DNA from: Aporrectodea caliginosa
Lineage: Eukaryota > Annelida > Clitellata > Crassiclitellata > Lumbricidae
Assembly (NCBI GenBank): GCA_020284085.1
Contig: JACEVL010006447.1
Span: 1,449,382-1,513,381 of the forward strand
Length of the DNA: 64,000 nt
Reading direction: 5' to 3'
The position numbers and the translations under genes were made by a program. Positions 43,991-54,751 of this stretch are shown piece by piece (position 1 is the first letter of the stretch; each line of letters begins with the position of its first letter). A model generated the notes under the pieces. That model did no database searches. It was not told the DNA's origin and saw only the letters and a program-made list of their open reading frames with translations.

Positions 43991-45539
43991 ACAAGACATA
44001 ATAATACTACTAAGATTAGGTCTGGGAGAACTTTCTGCTGTATTCTGAATCAAAATGGATAGAAGGAATTCAGCTGAAAAGATCTCAATTAGCAGTATAC
44101 GGTCAGCACTTAATATGTTGGTTCCGATCAGACGATGCATGGCCAAGCACAGCAAGGGAATAGTGAAACCTTCAACTGCGGTCGGTAATTTCATATCGGT
44201 AGAGGAAAGACGCGGGTCTTTGGAGTGACGTCGGCTGCTATAGTCACTCGTAACATTGCAAATGTCTGCAATCTACCGACAGTTAGACAACGAATGCATG
44301 TTCGCGTACACCTGGAAGCTAGAAAGATAGCTAGACGTGCATCATCTTCCACCAATGGAGGACTGCTGGGCGGTGGCGTTATCTTTACTTCGCAATTTAC
44401 ACGCAGCTGAACATGATGTATTCTGTAAGCTACGAATGGATATCCACTGTTTGGGGTAGTGTCCACCAATGGTGACTCTTCTAGCTCTCTGTACATTGCT
44501 TTTTTTACTGATAAAATTTCTTGTCTTAATGACGTCTACATCATACAGGCCAGCGTAGATAGCACTTCTGATTAGTTTTCTCTCTAAAGTAGCGCTAAAT
44601 GAATATCTAAATTCATGTTACATGCATTTGCAACTGAAAAATAATAGTCCATGTGGAATTTGTAAAGGGATAGGTAGGAAGTTCCCTACTAACAGGTGCA
44701 GACTGTTCTGCGATGGTGTGCAATTTCCCCTTTCAATTCCTACGGCGGTGTTTGTATGTGTGGGCCTACACCTAATGAAAAACAACGTTAGTTCTGTGTT
44801 GTATGATGTGAGCCACTTTAACATCGTTAAACCGCCCGAAAGTGCACTCAATAGGACATTAGCAATCTCAGACAAAAGACACATTACAATAGTATATGCA
44901 GCTATAAGGCGTATATGAAAGGAAAACTCGTTTCGTACGCGGAAAGTGATACTGAGTCTTTACTGACGCATTAGGTACCTGGAAAACATAAATTCATATA
45001 AAGAACTTGATTGCATGAAAGCCAACGATAGCCAGGAAGGATTAAAACAGTCAGCAGCAAAGTACTTAGCAGGAAAGTCAAAGATAATATTACAGAACAA
45101 ATTAAAGTTCAAGCTTCGACAGATAACATTATCATTCCTGTATTACAGGAACTTTGCTACGGGTGTTAAAGCATGCGTAGAGTTTGTCTAATGAGAAGGC
45201 GAAATTGCTGGGATCACGTTTGGGAGAATGGAAGTAGTAGAAGCCAGAAAGATTTATCATTTTCGTTAACGTCGTGATGGATTGGAAGTATTCATCAGAT
45301 GGAAAGTAGTATGCCTGCACTGATGTAAATTGTGTTATGAGAGAACTAAGCTACGAATACCATCCTTATTGATTCCAGCAAGGTCAATATAAAGCAGTGC
45401 GCCTAAACATTTGTAATAAAAAACCATCTATACCCGTGGCACATGCGTAGGCACAAAGAGACGTACGAGTATATGGAAGTTCTACTAAATGTAAGAAAAT
45501 GCAACAAGTGGAACAGTAGGCGTATGTGGAAACCTAACA
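43991..45539. other. no recognised gene
   Basis: Frames of 78-101 codons overlap on both strands at 43958-44918. None has a family motif or convincing composition. Confidence 0.4.
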
Positions 45540-45915
45540 GTCATAGGCCTGCATGGGAAGCTATCAAACAGGTTGTTCACAATTCCACCGTATTTGTTCC
45601 TTGTTCATGTGCTGAGAGAGGACCCAACAGGCCTCTTCCAACCTCTCGGATGGCCGGAAATCATTGCTCGCAAAACCCTGGTCACCTTCGATGTGTCCGA
45701 GCAGACGGCCCCTTCTTACTTGAATTATCTGGTATGTGCATCATCCGGTGGTAAAATAATGGCGTTGATAACGTTCACTGTATACGGAATGCGCAGTATC
45801 TTATTGAGACACTACGGTGGAAGGGAAGGAACTTCATCTCCAGCTCATTGGTAAGCGGTCATGTCTCTGCTCCATACAGCACGACGGGCATTAAACAGAT
45901 TGAGTGTCATGTCTA
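45540..45915 (-). pseudogene. LINE reverse-transcriptase C-terminal relic
   Basis: On the minus strand from about 45905, one frame reads LMPVVLYGAET-stop-PLTNELEMKF, which matches the 'LPVLLYGSE-TW-x-LTKxLE' landmark downstream of the catalytic core in many invertebrate LINEs. Farther along, in another frame, ISGHPRGWKRPVGSS recalls the '...GKRxxGRPxxRW' segment that usually follows. Frameshifts and stops make it inactive. The plus-strand frames here (103 and 93 codons) are its antisense shadows. Confidence 0.6.
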
Positions 45916-46195
45916 TGATCTATCCGAATGTTGTGGTTCTATACTCTTCGTTGTAGGCTGGCCGATCGTCATTTATAATAAGAATCTCTTTTTACAAAAT
46001 ATTTCTCCCTTTCCATCAGTCGACCTTCGAAGGTCAGCTGTTTTCTGTTAATCCAGACCAATCAGAGATCAGCTCGAAGCTCTGATGGAAGCCCTCCAGC
46101 TTCTCATCAACGTGTATGAACAATGCCGATAAAACGGCAGCAAAAAGCAAGCAACTGGAACAAGAAAAAAGGACCTGATTCAATAAGCGACGTTT
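45916..46195. other. no gene seen
   Basis: Possibly more of the minus-strand LINE upstream of the recognisable part, but too decayed to say. Confidence 0.3.
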
Positions 46196-46395
46196 ATGCC
46201 ATTCGTTTGTTGGCCTCTCTGTGCGCCGCTCTCTGTCTGCTTGCCTGCACGTCTGCCTCCTTGCTTCCTTCTTTCTCGTCCTTTTTCCCGTCTCTGTATC
46301 TCTCTGCCTCTGCATGTCTGCATCTGTCTCTCGGTCTGTTTGACTCTCTGTCCCTCTGCCTGTCTCTGGCTCTCTCGCTCTCTAGCTGCCAGATA
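46196..46395. repeat. Degenerate (TCTG/TCTC)n pyrimidine tract
   Basis: CT-rich with scattered CTGTCTCT and CTGCCTGC units; the Cys/Leu/Ser frames on plus and Arg/Glu frames on minus are by-products. Confidence 0.8.
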
Positions 46396-46974
46396 TTACC
46401 TTCTCTTTCTCCGTTTCGAGACATCCTCCTTTAGGGTTGATTGTCCAACGTCTCAGCCTCACCTCTAATTTGATTTAACTGCTGGGTGACTGCCTCCTTA
46501 TCCTAGACCACAATAAACGAAAGCCTACAACTGTGTGTAGTTTCTCTGTCTGCTGTCGTCTTTCTTCGTGTAATATGGTTAGTTATAATTAAGTTACTGG
46601 GTGTTTTACAAACGCTGGAAGTTCCAAAGCAAAATTTGTAACTAACCTAGCAAAGTAAAACCGCCAGTTGAGCAACAGTTAATAGCAATCGCAGGAATTG
46701 TCTCGGCAGATCTTCAGGGTGTCATGGAGTGCGAACAAGTAAAACGAGTTGGTGTTGGAGACTGCTAGAGTAGAAAGGAGTCTACTCAGAGTGATCAGAA
46801 TCTGTGCTCTGTTGCATTACAACTGCCCTTTAGATAGAAGAGAAGGGTAAACAGTGCAAAGCAAGTAATTTCTGAAACGAAGACCTGCATTATAACAGTT
46901 ACAAAACTGATTAGAGATGACAATGAAGTCCAGTTGATAAGTCGATCGAATACGGTTTCTTCTCGCTCTCGACT
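46396..46974. other. no gene seen
   Basis: Nothing supported. Confidence 0.4.
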
Positions 46975-47105
46975 CAGAATTTATAGGTCTCGATTTTGAC
47001 GAGACCCATTGTTTCGGTCTCATCTCGGACCATATTACGTCAAGGTCTCAGTTCCGTCTCGGTCTCCGGCATGATGTCTCAGGTCTTGTTATGGTCTCTA
47101 TCCAA
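46975..47105. repeat. GGTCTC-rich repeat patch
   Basis: GGTCTCG, GGTCTCA, CGTCTCGGTCTCC and TCTCAGGTCTTG recur about nine times with variable spacing, and GACGAGACC occurs inverted once. Such motif-dense patches are typical of the interior of hAT-type MITEs, but I could not identify ends or a target duplication. Confidence 0.6.
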
Positions 47106-47715
47106 AAGATCCAGTGTACTTCCTACTATGACTGGTATATTGACCTTTAGAGATAGTGTTGAACTTTATTATGATTAAAAAAACTGGAGATCGGAAAGCA
47201 GCACAGAGAGACATAATTAACAATGCAATAAAACTGTAGTTGATATTGCCCTCCTTCCAAAGTTCAGAAGTGCACATACGCCCAAACGACAGAACATCGA
47301 TGACGCAAATATGCGTGAAGGATGCTCACATTGCTCAGGGTTCTAACAGAGTGAGGCTCGAACTACTACTACTCACCGCGTTAGTCTACCGGGCTTCACA
47401 TAGGGTGAAATGTTTAATGTGATTTTGAGCACCATCGCTTTATATTTTTATTAAAATGTAAAAACAGTAATAAATTATCTGCAGCGTGTCAAATAATTTA
47501 TGAGAAATTCAGTTATCCTGCAAACTGACGTATGAGTGCCCCTTACCATCAAACAGAAAACATATGTTGAACTTTGTGATACAATAGTAGACCTAGGCTA
47601 TATATACATCATACTATATGAAATAACAATATATCATATTTTCTATTTATCACAATAATTATGTCGCTATATATTTTATAGTACATGCTGTCCTACGTCT
47701 CCTATCTAAGAGAAA
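47106..47715. other. no gene seen
   Basis: Frames of 60 codons only; nothing supported. Confidence 0.4.
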
Positions 47716-48262
47716 GAGGTGAGTGGAGTGAGTGAGTGAGTGAGTGAGTGAGTGAGTGAGTGAGTGAGTGAGTGAGTGAGTGAGTGAGTGAGTGAGTGAG
47801 TGATTGAAGTGAGGGTGTGAGTGAGTGATTTTATTTGAGTGAGTGAGTGAGTGAGTGAGTGAGTGAGTGAGTGAGTGAGTGAGTGAGTGAGTGAGTGAGT
47901 GAGGAGTGAGTGAGTGAGTGAGTGAGTGAGTGAGTGAGTGAGTGAGTTAGTGAGTGATTGAGTGAGTGAGTGAGTGAGTGAGTGAGTGAGTGAGTGAGTG
48001 AGTGAGAGTGAGTGAGTGAGTGTGAGTGAGTGAGTGAGTGAGTGAGTGAGTGAGTGAGTGAGTGAGTGAGTGAGTGAGTGAGTGAGTGAGTGAGTGAGTG
48101 AGTGAGTGAGTGAGTGAGTGAGTGAGTGAGTGAGTGAGTGAGTGAGTGAGTGAGTGAGTGAGTGAGTGAGTGAGTGAGTGAGTGAGTGAGTGAGTGAGTG
48201 AGTGAGTGAGTGAGTGAGTGAGTGAGTGAGTGAGTGAGTGAGTGAGTGAGTGAGTGAGTGAA
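47716..48262. repeat. (GTGA)n array of about 0.55 kb
   Basis: A long tetranucleotide array with a few indels that shift its phase (GTGGAGTG at 47724, GTGATTGAAGTGAGGGTG at 47800, GGAGTG at 47903, GAGAGTG at 48004). The segment after 48030 is nearly perfect, the segment before it more interrupted. The 140-codon minus frame (Ser-Leu-Thr-His repeats) is only the translation of the array. Confidence 0.97.
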
Positions 48263-48726
48263 GAAGAGCCAGAGTGAATGAGCGAGCGAGTGAGTGAAGG
48301 AGTGAGGAAGAGAGAGCGTAGTGCAGTCAAAGAAGCGTCATTTCCTGTAAGGACTTTGAAAGGTTGCATAAAAACGCATCCTTGGAAATTGCGCAGATAT
48401 CGGGCGCTCAGGAATCACAGATGAGGACAGTAGGCCCTAATGGAAACAAGAAGCATACATAGCCAAACACAGAAATAAGTAAGAAGAGGCACACACAGAA
48501 ACATATCGCAACAGACATAAGTACACAGACTCTAAGACAAATAGACATAGATGAGAAACAATGTTGATAGCGACAGAAAATGGAAGGACCGGAAATGAGT
48601 TGCCATAATGATTGCCTCCTCGGCAGCCAAGGACACCGGCAGATCATCCGAAATACAGTGATGTAATCCGGGTGGTACCGTGGTGCTGACGACGTTGCGA
48701 GGACGGTTCGTCGCGACAGGCCATCC
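48263..48726. other. no gene seen
   Basis: Degenerate GAGTGA/GAGCGA units continue to about 48320. After that, unassigned sequence lies under a 141-codon minus frame (48408-48833) that I do not recognise. Confidence 0.4.
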
Positions 48727-48837
48727 TCAAATATAATTATTGTCAACAACTTCAAGGTCGGCACCGACGAACTCGTCGTTAATTGGAACGTCAAGATGGC
48801 CCTGCTCAGTGGAGTCGACAACGACAGCCTCAATCAT
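48727..48837 (-). CDS. Possible short coding exon (unrecognised)
   Basis: A 36-codon minus-strand frame ends in TGA: MIEAVVVDSTEQGHLDVPIN and then DEFVGADLEVVDNNYI. It is acidic with a balanced composition and GC-rich third positions, unlike the flanking DNA. It overlaps, in a different phase, a longer 141-codon frame that looks less protein-like. No splice site is decisive. It could be an exon of an unknown protein or chance. Confidence 0.25.
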   Translation of the reverse strand: MIEAVVVDSTEQGHLDVPINDEFVGADLEVVDNNYI

Positions 48838-49139
48838 CGACAAATATCTTTCTCATGAATATGCATACATATTATATGCAACACAGCATGACAACGTTTC
48901 ATTGCTCCCAAAAATACAATGACACACGATCAGATTTAAGAAAAATACTAAGTTGGGATTAAAAAAAGGGACCAGAGTCCCGCTAAGCAGGGCCACCTAT
49001 ATGTACGAGTGCTGTAAGGTGGAGGTTGATAACATAATGTTCAGAAGTGGTAGTGAATCAAATTTCGACTGAAATGCTAACATAATTAGCTTTATCTAAT
49101 GCTAGAAAGTTTTTAAATAAACAAACAGAAGGTAAAATG
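48838..49139. other. no gene seen
   Basis: Nothing supported. Confidence 0.4.
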
Positions 49140-49600
49140 TAGGCCCCTAGTTATAATATTATATTTAAAGTGAGTAGGTGCACTGAGTACACGAACACTT
49201 TTTCAAATAGGAGGAGATGAGACACGCTATGGATATCGGCAGGAAGATTGTTCCAAACAGTGGGACCAGTAATCTTAATATAGAATTTGCGGGTGTTAGT
49301 GTGAGCAAAGATCGGTCTATAATTGGAGGCTGCTTTAATACCGTAGGAATGAGTGGCCAAGCCTTATGGCGATACACGAATTCACCAGTTTGCAAAAGGC
49401 CCTATTCCAATCTGTTACAAGGTTCTGATTCCAATGTTAGAATGCCTAGAAAAATTTGAACAGTTTCACATTTGTAATAGGATTTAGTAATAAGTCGAAC
49501 GGCTCTTTTCTGTAAAATAATTAGACGTGTAAGTCGCGAGGTAGCCTATAGTTGGAGGCCCAGACTATACTACAATATGCTAGGTACGCGGTAGGTTAAT
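49140..49600 (-). pseudogene. LINE reverse-transcriptase C-terminal relic (5'-truncated)
   Basis: Read from about 49600 on the minus strand: YLAYCSIVWAS, then RLIILQKRAVRLIT (frame change), then QIG...FVYRHKAW, then HSYGIKAASNYRPIFAHTNT and RKFYIKITGPTVWNNLPADI, ending LLLFEKVFVYS. These are, in order, the conserved landmarks downstream of the catalytic core in Jockey/RTE-related non-LTR reverse transcriptases (YCxIVWA, LxxLQKRAxRxI, HxYxTRxA, GPxxWNxLP, FKxxLK). Two or three frameshifts inactivate it. The 3' side ends near the AT-rich stretch at 49140. Confidence 0.88.
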
Positions 49601-49729
49601 GAGTACGCTTAGTATAAGTTAGTTAAAATGTGGATGGGTAACTTCTATTAAATGCTCGAAAAAATACCTATATTTCGGTCAATTTAATCGACATTTGAGA
49701 AATATATTGAGCAGTTCAGCAGGGAGAGA

Positions 49730-49790
49730 GGGAGAGAGAGAGACAGACAGAAAGATAGACAGAGACAAAGACAGAGACACAGAGAGAGAC
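49730..49790. repeat. (GAGA)n/(GACA)n patch
   Basis: GGGAGAGAGAGAGACAGACAG and similar units for about 60 bp. Confidence 0.9.
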
Positions 49791-49980
49791 ATGCATATAA
49801 TCATGAAATAATAGGCTATCGGCAACGGTTTCTCGTTGTAAAATAGGCCTAGCTAGACAGTTCATTACTATAGACTTCATGATAACAATTGGCTCCTGAA
49901 GCATACTTTGCATCTCTTTCATGAGCAGGCATGCATATAATCATGAAGTAATATGCCATCGACAACGGTTTCTCATCATA

Positions 49981-50030
<50 letters not shown>

Positions 50031-50085
50031 GTAGAGAAGCTGACAAGGTAGATAGGTCATTACTAGAGACTTCGTGAAAAATATC
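49788..50085. repeat. Tandem duplication of about 140 bp, second copy expanded by (TA)n
   Basis: Copy 1 (49790-49895) and copy 2 (49928-50085) share GCATGCATATAATCATGAA, then CAACGGTTTCTC, then CATTACTATAGACTTC or CATTACTAGAGACTTC. Where copy 1 has GTAAAATAGGCCTAGC, copy 2 has ATAATATAATATATAT running into a perfect (TA)n at 49984-50027. Confidence 0.8.
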
Positions 50086-50407
50086 CGATCTAGCTTCAGC
50101 CGGTGCTAATCAACCTGGATACATTTTGTGATTACTTCGCTTCTTTTGATTCACAATACGCCGACAGAGAACAAAGAGACAGATGGATAATTAAATAAAT
50201 CCAAATGCATTCCTTTCATGTTAACAAGCGATACATGAAGCTTCAGTTTCCAATACCTGGCTTATATAGCGTCAGCATAATTACAATAACAAGAACCAAT
50301 CGATAGCACTAAGCAAATTTGCTGTAAAGACTTGTTCAAGGTGCCTATGCACTGTATGCAGTAAGCATACTGACCTCGCTCACCATCATTAGTTCACTCA
50401 TTGTTAC
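50086..50407. other. no gene seen
   Basis: Nothing supported. Confidence 0.4.
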
Positions 50408-50655
<248 letters not shown>

Positions 50656-51321
50656 TTGCTTAGCAACCTCTAGACCGCCGCTGTATAATGTACAAGACAT
50701 AAATCGATGGCGCACCAACCAAACCGAAATCATGTCCAGTCCACATTTAAAAGATCAGTCTCCATCAAGAGAGAGACAGAGTGACAGAGAGAGACTGAGA
50801 AAGACACAGAGACACAGAGACAGATAGGCAGCGAGATCATGGCGAATAAACAGTTTTAAAAATGTCTTATGTCATATGCTGATGTGTAGGTATGATTCAA
50901 GCCGATGAAGAATTCTGAATTTTGTGGAGTTTCTGCTTTTATTTCGACTTTGTATTTTCCGTAAGAAACGAGTTACGGTAATCTAGACAACTGCAGACGA
51001 ACGCATTCGTCAGAGGTATTCTTACAGGCATAGGAACAGTGTGCCTAATTCTGCACGCACGTCAAGAATACGCATGTAAAACGAATGCTATAGATATAGT
51101 CGGTGATGGACATCATAGTAGAGTCATATAGTCATCAAGTTATGAGCAGAATCAGACACCTCAATAGGTGAAACGCCTAGTTGGAAACATTGTAGCCGTT
51201 CCAATTGTTCACCTGTTGTGAAGGTGTCCAGCAACAATATTATTCAGTTTTAGACAGGTAAAGAAAGATCTCCTCAAAAGACAGCAGAAGGCAGCTGCAC
51301 AGATAAATGACAACCAACGAC
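50656..51321. other. no gene seen; short GACA patch
   Basis: GAGAGACAGAG units at 50769-50825; otherwise nothing supported. Confidence 0.4.
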
Positions 51322-51434
51322 ATGTAAATTAAAGATTCAAATGTAAATTAGAGATTCAAATGTAAATTAAAGATTCAAATGTAAATTAGAGATTCAAATG
51401 TAAATTAAAGATTCAAATGTAAATTAGAGATTCA
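51322..51434. repeat. 18-bp tandem repeat with 36-bp higher-order unit
   Basis: Six units of ATGTAAATTA(A/G)AGATTCA in tandem. The variable base alternates A, G, A, G, A, G along the array, so the true repeat is a 36-bp dimer present three times. Confidence 0.92.
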
Positions 51435-52298
51435 TCCACGTAGACATAAGATGGCACTACATGTAAATGACTGTCACATATTAGACGCGTAGAAATTAGC
51501 ATCCCACAGACTGATTGCCAAATAGTGTACCTGCAGGGCCGCATTAAGGGGTGCTAAGGGTGCTGCAGTTTTGAGGATCCCGCATTTAGGAAGTGAAGAA
51601 ATTTTTTAATGTGCTTGTTATTAACTTACTGTTAAATCTAGCAAAAATGCTGCAGCATAAATAAATACGAAGTAATAATTAATTTAATTACTAAATAGCC
51701 TGACACTAATGGAAAATGGTGAATAGGGATAAGGTGATTGGTTTGGAAGTCACCATGACCTCAATCGAGCAAGACACTTGAAGACAGTGCTCAACGGAGT
51801 TTCTTCGTCATCATCCGTTCGGGTCAAAAACGAATGCCACTGCGCTGGTCACTATATTATTATGTCACCGCTTTCCGAGAGTTCTGAAACAATCAATCGA
51901 AACTCCACCCGCCAACTCCCTATAATAGGTACCATAATACAACTCAACAGAAGATACACTGTTGTTTATTATTACCAGCAATAAACAATTGACATAGCCT
52001 ACTCAACACCCAATTCGTTGACCATATGAAATCTATACCCAGCAAAACCGTTTCTAACTCAAAATTAACAGCAGAGCAAACAGTCGCGCCTTCAACACTA
52101 TCTCAGCACACACACACTAGTTTCAACCGGCTTTAGTATGTTCACTATGGCGTCAGCCTAGTTTTTTCCAGAACCTGACTCATTACGGGCTGCTCCAAAC
52201 TTGTCTGCTGCTGTTGCAATGGGAAAAGACGCCAGCATCCTGGACATGGCGACGTAGTTAAATAAACGTAATCAATCGGCAAAGCTAAAACAATGGCA
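51435..52298. other. no gene seen; possible hAT end at 51535
   Basis: CAGGGCCGCATTAAGGGGTG at 51535 has the look of a hAT end (YARNG start and GGCCGCATTAAGGGG), but I find no inverse partner nearby. Frames are short. Confidence 0.4.
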
Positions 52299-52364
52299 GA
52301 TTACAACACATGACTGAAACTGATATAATTTTATCAGTCATGATTTCTGCCGTGAGCATATATA

Positions 52365-53033
52365 CAGGGTGGTCCAAAATAAACCGCACAGTGACAGTTT
52401 TCTTGATATAATGTATAACAATTCAATGTTTAATGCCATTTAACAAAGTCTTACTTATTTATACATTTTCTCTGACGTCAGCCATTATTGACTTCATCAT
52501 TGTTTATCATAGTTTATGGTAAAGAAGTTGTTGTTTATAAGAGATTGTGATCATGTTTTAGACGCTTAACTGAGAATGACCGTTGTAGTTTTAATTTGGA
52601 ATCTACGAACTCAGAAACATTGGGGGTCGTTGCGTATGATGACAGAATTTTGATTAGTAAGACATATTAAACGCTTCGTACTATCGATGACCTCATTACA
52701 CCACACAGAAAAAAATTGATTCCGTTTTCAAGGTTCGTACTTTTCAGTTTAGCTGAAAGAAACAATCGTCACAGAGTGGACCAAGAACTTTTGTCACAGC
52801 GTTTCATTGACACGCGCAATTGATCAATGGCGTCGTCGGCTTCAATGCGTTGTCGGCAGCAGCAAGGAGGACACATTGAACATTTTATGTAACGAAATCC
52901 AGCATATGTATATATTACAGTAAACAATAATTGCTGTGTTTTTGTGAATTTTCACGGTTATATTTGAATTGGTCTGACTAAAGTACTATAAATATATAAT
53001 ATATATCATTATGCGGTATATATTATTGGACCA
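52365..53033 (+). mobile_element. mariner-like element relic
   Basis: The left end CAGGGTGGTCCAAAATAAAC (then CGCAC) follows TA. At the right, TGCGGTATATATTATTGGACCA matches the inverse of the left end imperfectly and is cut before its last bases. Near 52812-52890 the sequence reads AIDQWRRRLQ and, after a frame change, RCRQQQGGHIEHFM and a stop. This is the normal C-terminus of mariner/Tc1-type transposases (WRRRL-x-x-C-x-x-x-GGHIEH). The catalytic part is too decayed to read. It lies inside the fold-back repeat, so it inserted later. Confidence 0.75.
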
Positions 53034-53081
53034 GAAATCATGACTGATAAAATTATATCAGTTTCAGTATGTGTTGTAATC

Positions 53082-53085
<4 letters not shown>

Positions 53086-53134
<49 letters not shown>

Positions 53135-53135
53135 T

Positions 53136-53167
<32 letters not shown>

Positions 53168-53168
53168 G
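53086..53168. repeat. Two (TA)n tracts separated by ATGCTCACGGC
   Basis: TA runs at 53086-53131 and 53142-53165, separated by a copy of ATGCTCACGGC. Confidence 0.95.
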
Positions 53169-53188
53169 CTCACGGCAGAAATCATGAC

Positions 53189-54751
53189 GTATACACAAAC
53201 ATACATATAGCCTGTAAGAAAGGAAAGTTAATTTGATTAAAGTTCGGACATTTACGATCAATTCCGTTCAAGGCGGCAGATGTGGACTCTAAATTGGAGC
53301 AGGTCACTGATGTCTATGGACAATGAGATTAACTTTATTTCTACACCATATCATCTCTTGCATATTAATCAAAGTGACTCGCCAAAGTGGAACTCGTCGT
53401 ATGTCTGTGTCTGGCTACGTGCCCTTCTATCTGGTGGTGGTTTTTCTGTTTAACGACTGGCTGTGTGGTAACGAAGACCATTAGCGTCGCCCTCCTCCTC
53501 CTTTACACAGGCTTGGGACTGGCACTGTCAGAAAGCGAACAGTGGCGGAGTTACCCTTCTATCTCATTATGTGCCTGAATTTTGCTATTTGCCTCACTAA
53601 ACATGAACAGCTATAAATACCATGTCGTCCGCTATTCGTGACAAGATTCGTTAAAAATATTAGTGCATAAATTTGAGGAGTGGCGATGGGGCATTGGATC
53701 AGCCCACACGACTCTATACACAACTCCCCGGCCAGCTAATGCTAAGCAGTTAGCAGCTGAATGCAGGGATGCTAATACAGAGAGATATGCAAAGAGTGAA
53801 AAAGAAAAGACAGACAGTAATACAAATAGCGAAACAGACAATCAATAAGACGTCAGGTCAGACAACTAAGCATGGCAGTCTACAATGCAATTTGTCTTTT
53901 TCAAGAAGATTAAGCGATACCTGCAGAATGCAGATAGACGACAAGCAGGAAGTGAGACGAATATAGGACATAATCCTCCGGACATAATCCCCACTCTCTT
54001 CAAATGGCCTATTTCTGCATTGCTAATTGCGACTTTGGGTTAATCGTACCACATCATGTTGCGCTAATTGTCCTTACTGTTTCTCTAGGTTAATAATTCT
54101 GAAAGGCTTTTTCTGAGAGAAGCTCTTTATAAATGGCCAAATAAAATACAATAAAATACAATAATTGTAACCATAACAAACAACGCTGCCTTCGCTGTTA
54201 CCATATTAAATCGATATGTGTGTAATAGACAATCAGCTTACCGCATGTAACAAAACTGTTTCTAGACAAATTTTGGACGATAAGGTAGTTGAGTTGTTGT
54301 ATAGATGTTGTATTTGGTATAAAATATGAGGACCAGACATTGGAGGACCAGCTTTTCTAAACACAGAGAAGGATATATCACTCATGCCTTACCTTGTGAT
54401 AAAATATTAGCCTATAATTATTATTAATTACGCCTCGATATTCATTAGTTGATGTTTCAATTTTCGCTGTAAAATGGTATTATGCCCTAGATTGTGTCCG
54501 GGGATTATGTCCAAGGATTATGTCCGGGGGATTATGTCCGTCTACCCAGTGAGACATAATAGCAAAACATGCCATATGACATACAGCGAGACAGAAGGAC
54601 ACACAGCCAGATAAAGACATAAGATGAAACAAACAAACAACGGACAATGAAAGAGACAGACATTTCATTTTATTTTCTATATTACTCGTGTGCTATAAAC
54701 TCCCGTGCATAAAAGTGCAAAGTATGCTCAGCCTTTTATATACTATAATTA
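53189..54751. other. no recognised gene
   Basis: Frames of 61-69 codons only. CTCTTTATAAATGGCC then AAATAAAATACAATAAAATAC at 54122-54163 looks like a retroposon 3' end and tail, with units close to the S1/S2 tail. GGGGATTATGTCC-type repeats occur three times at 54499-54540, and ATAATCCxCCGGACATAATCC at 53971-53990. Confidence 0.45.

Larger units (their letters stand above)
52299..53188. repeat. Large imperfect inverted repeat (fold-back) hosting a mariner relic
   Basis: The left arm 52299-52349 (GATTACAACACATGACTGAA through TCAGTCATGATTTCTG) and the right arm 53032-53081 are inverse copies with about one base missing. Outside the right arm, ATGCTCACGGC occurs twice (53131, 53166), the second followed by AGAAATCATGAC; together these mirror TCATGATTTCTGCCGTGAGCAT on the left side. 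Intervening DNA is (TA)n and the mariner-like insert. Confidence 0.82.

Noticed and set aside
44191..44918. Overlapping 61- to 101-codon frames on both strands as a gene cluster
   Set aside because: They overlap each other on opposite strands, have no motifs, and are of lengths expected by chance.
45443..45854. Two overlapping plus-strand frames (103 and 93 codons) as genes
   Set aside because: They lie antisense to the minus-strand LINE relic, which explains the sequence better.
47716..48262. A CRISPR-like or other spaced repeat array
   Set aside because: It is a continuous tetranucleotide repeat without unique spacers in a eukaryotic context; the same reasoning excludes the other tandem arrays.
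47947..48369. A 140-codon Ser-Leu-Thr-His repeat protein on minus
   Set aside because: Direct translation of (GTGA)n, whose 12-bp phase contains no stop; no start context or non-repeat domain.
51535..51560. CAGGGCCGCATTAAGGGGTG as a complete MITE
   Set aside because: It looks like a hAT end, but no inverse partner or duplication is visible within about 1 kb.
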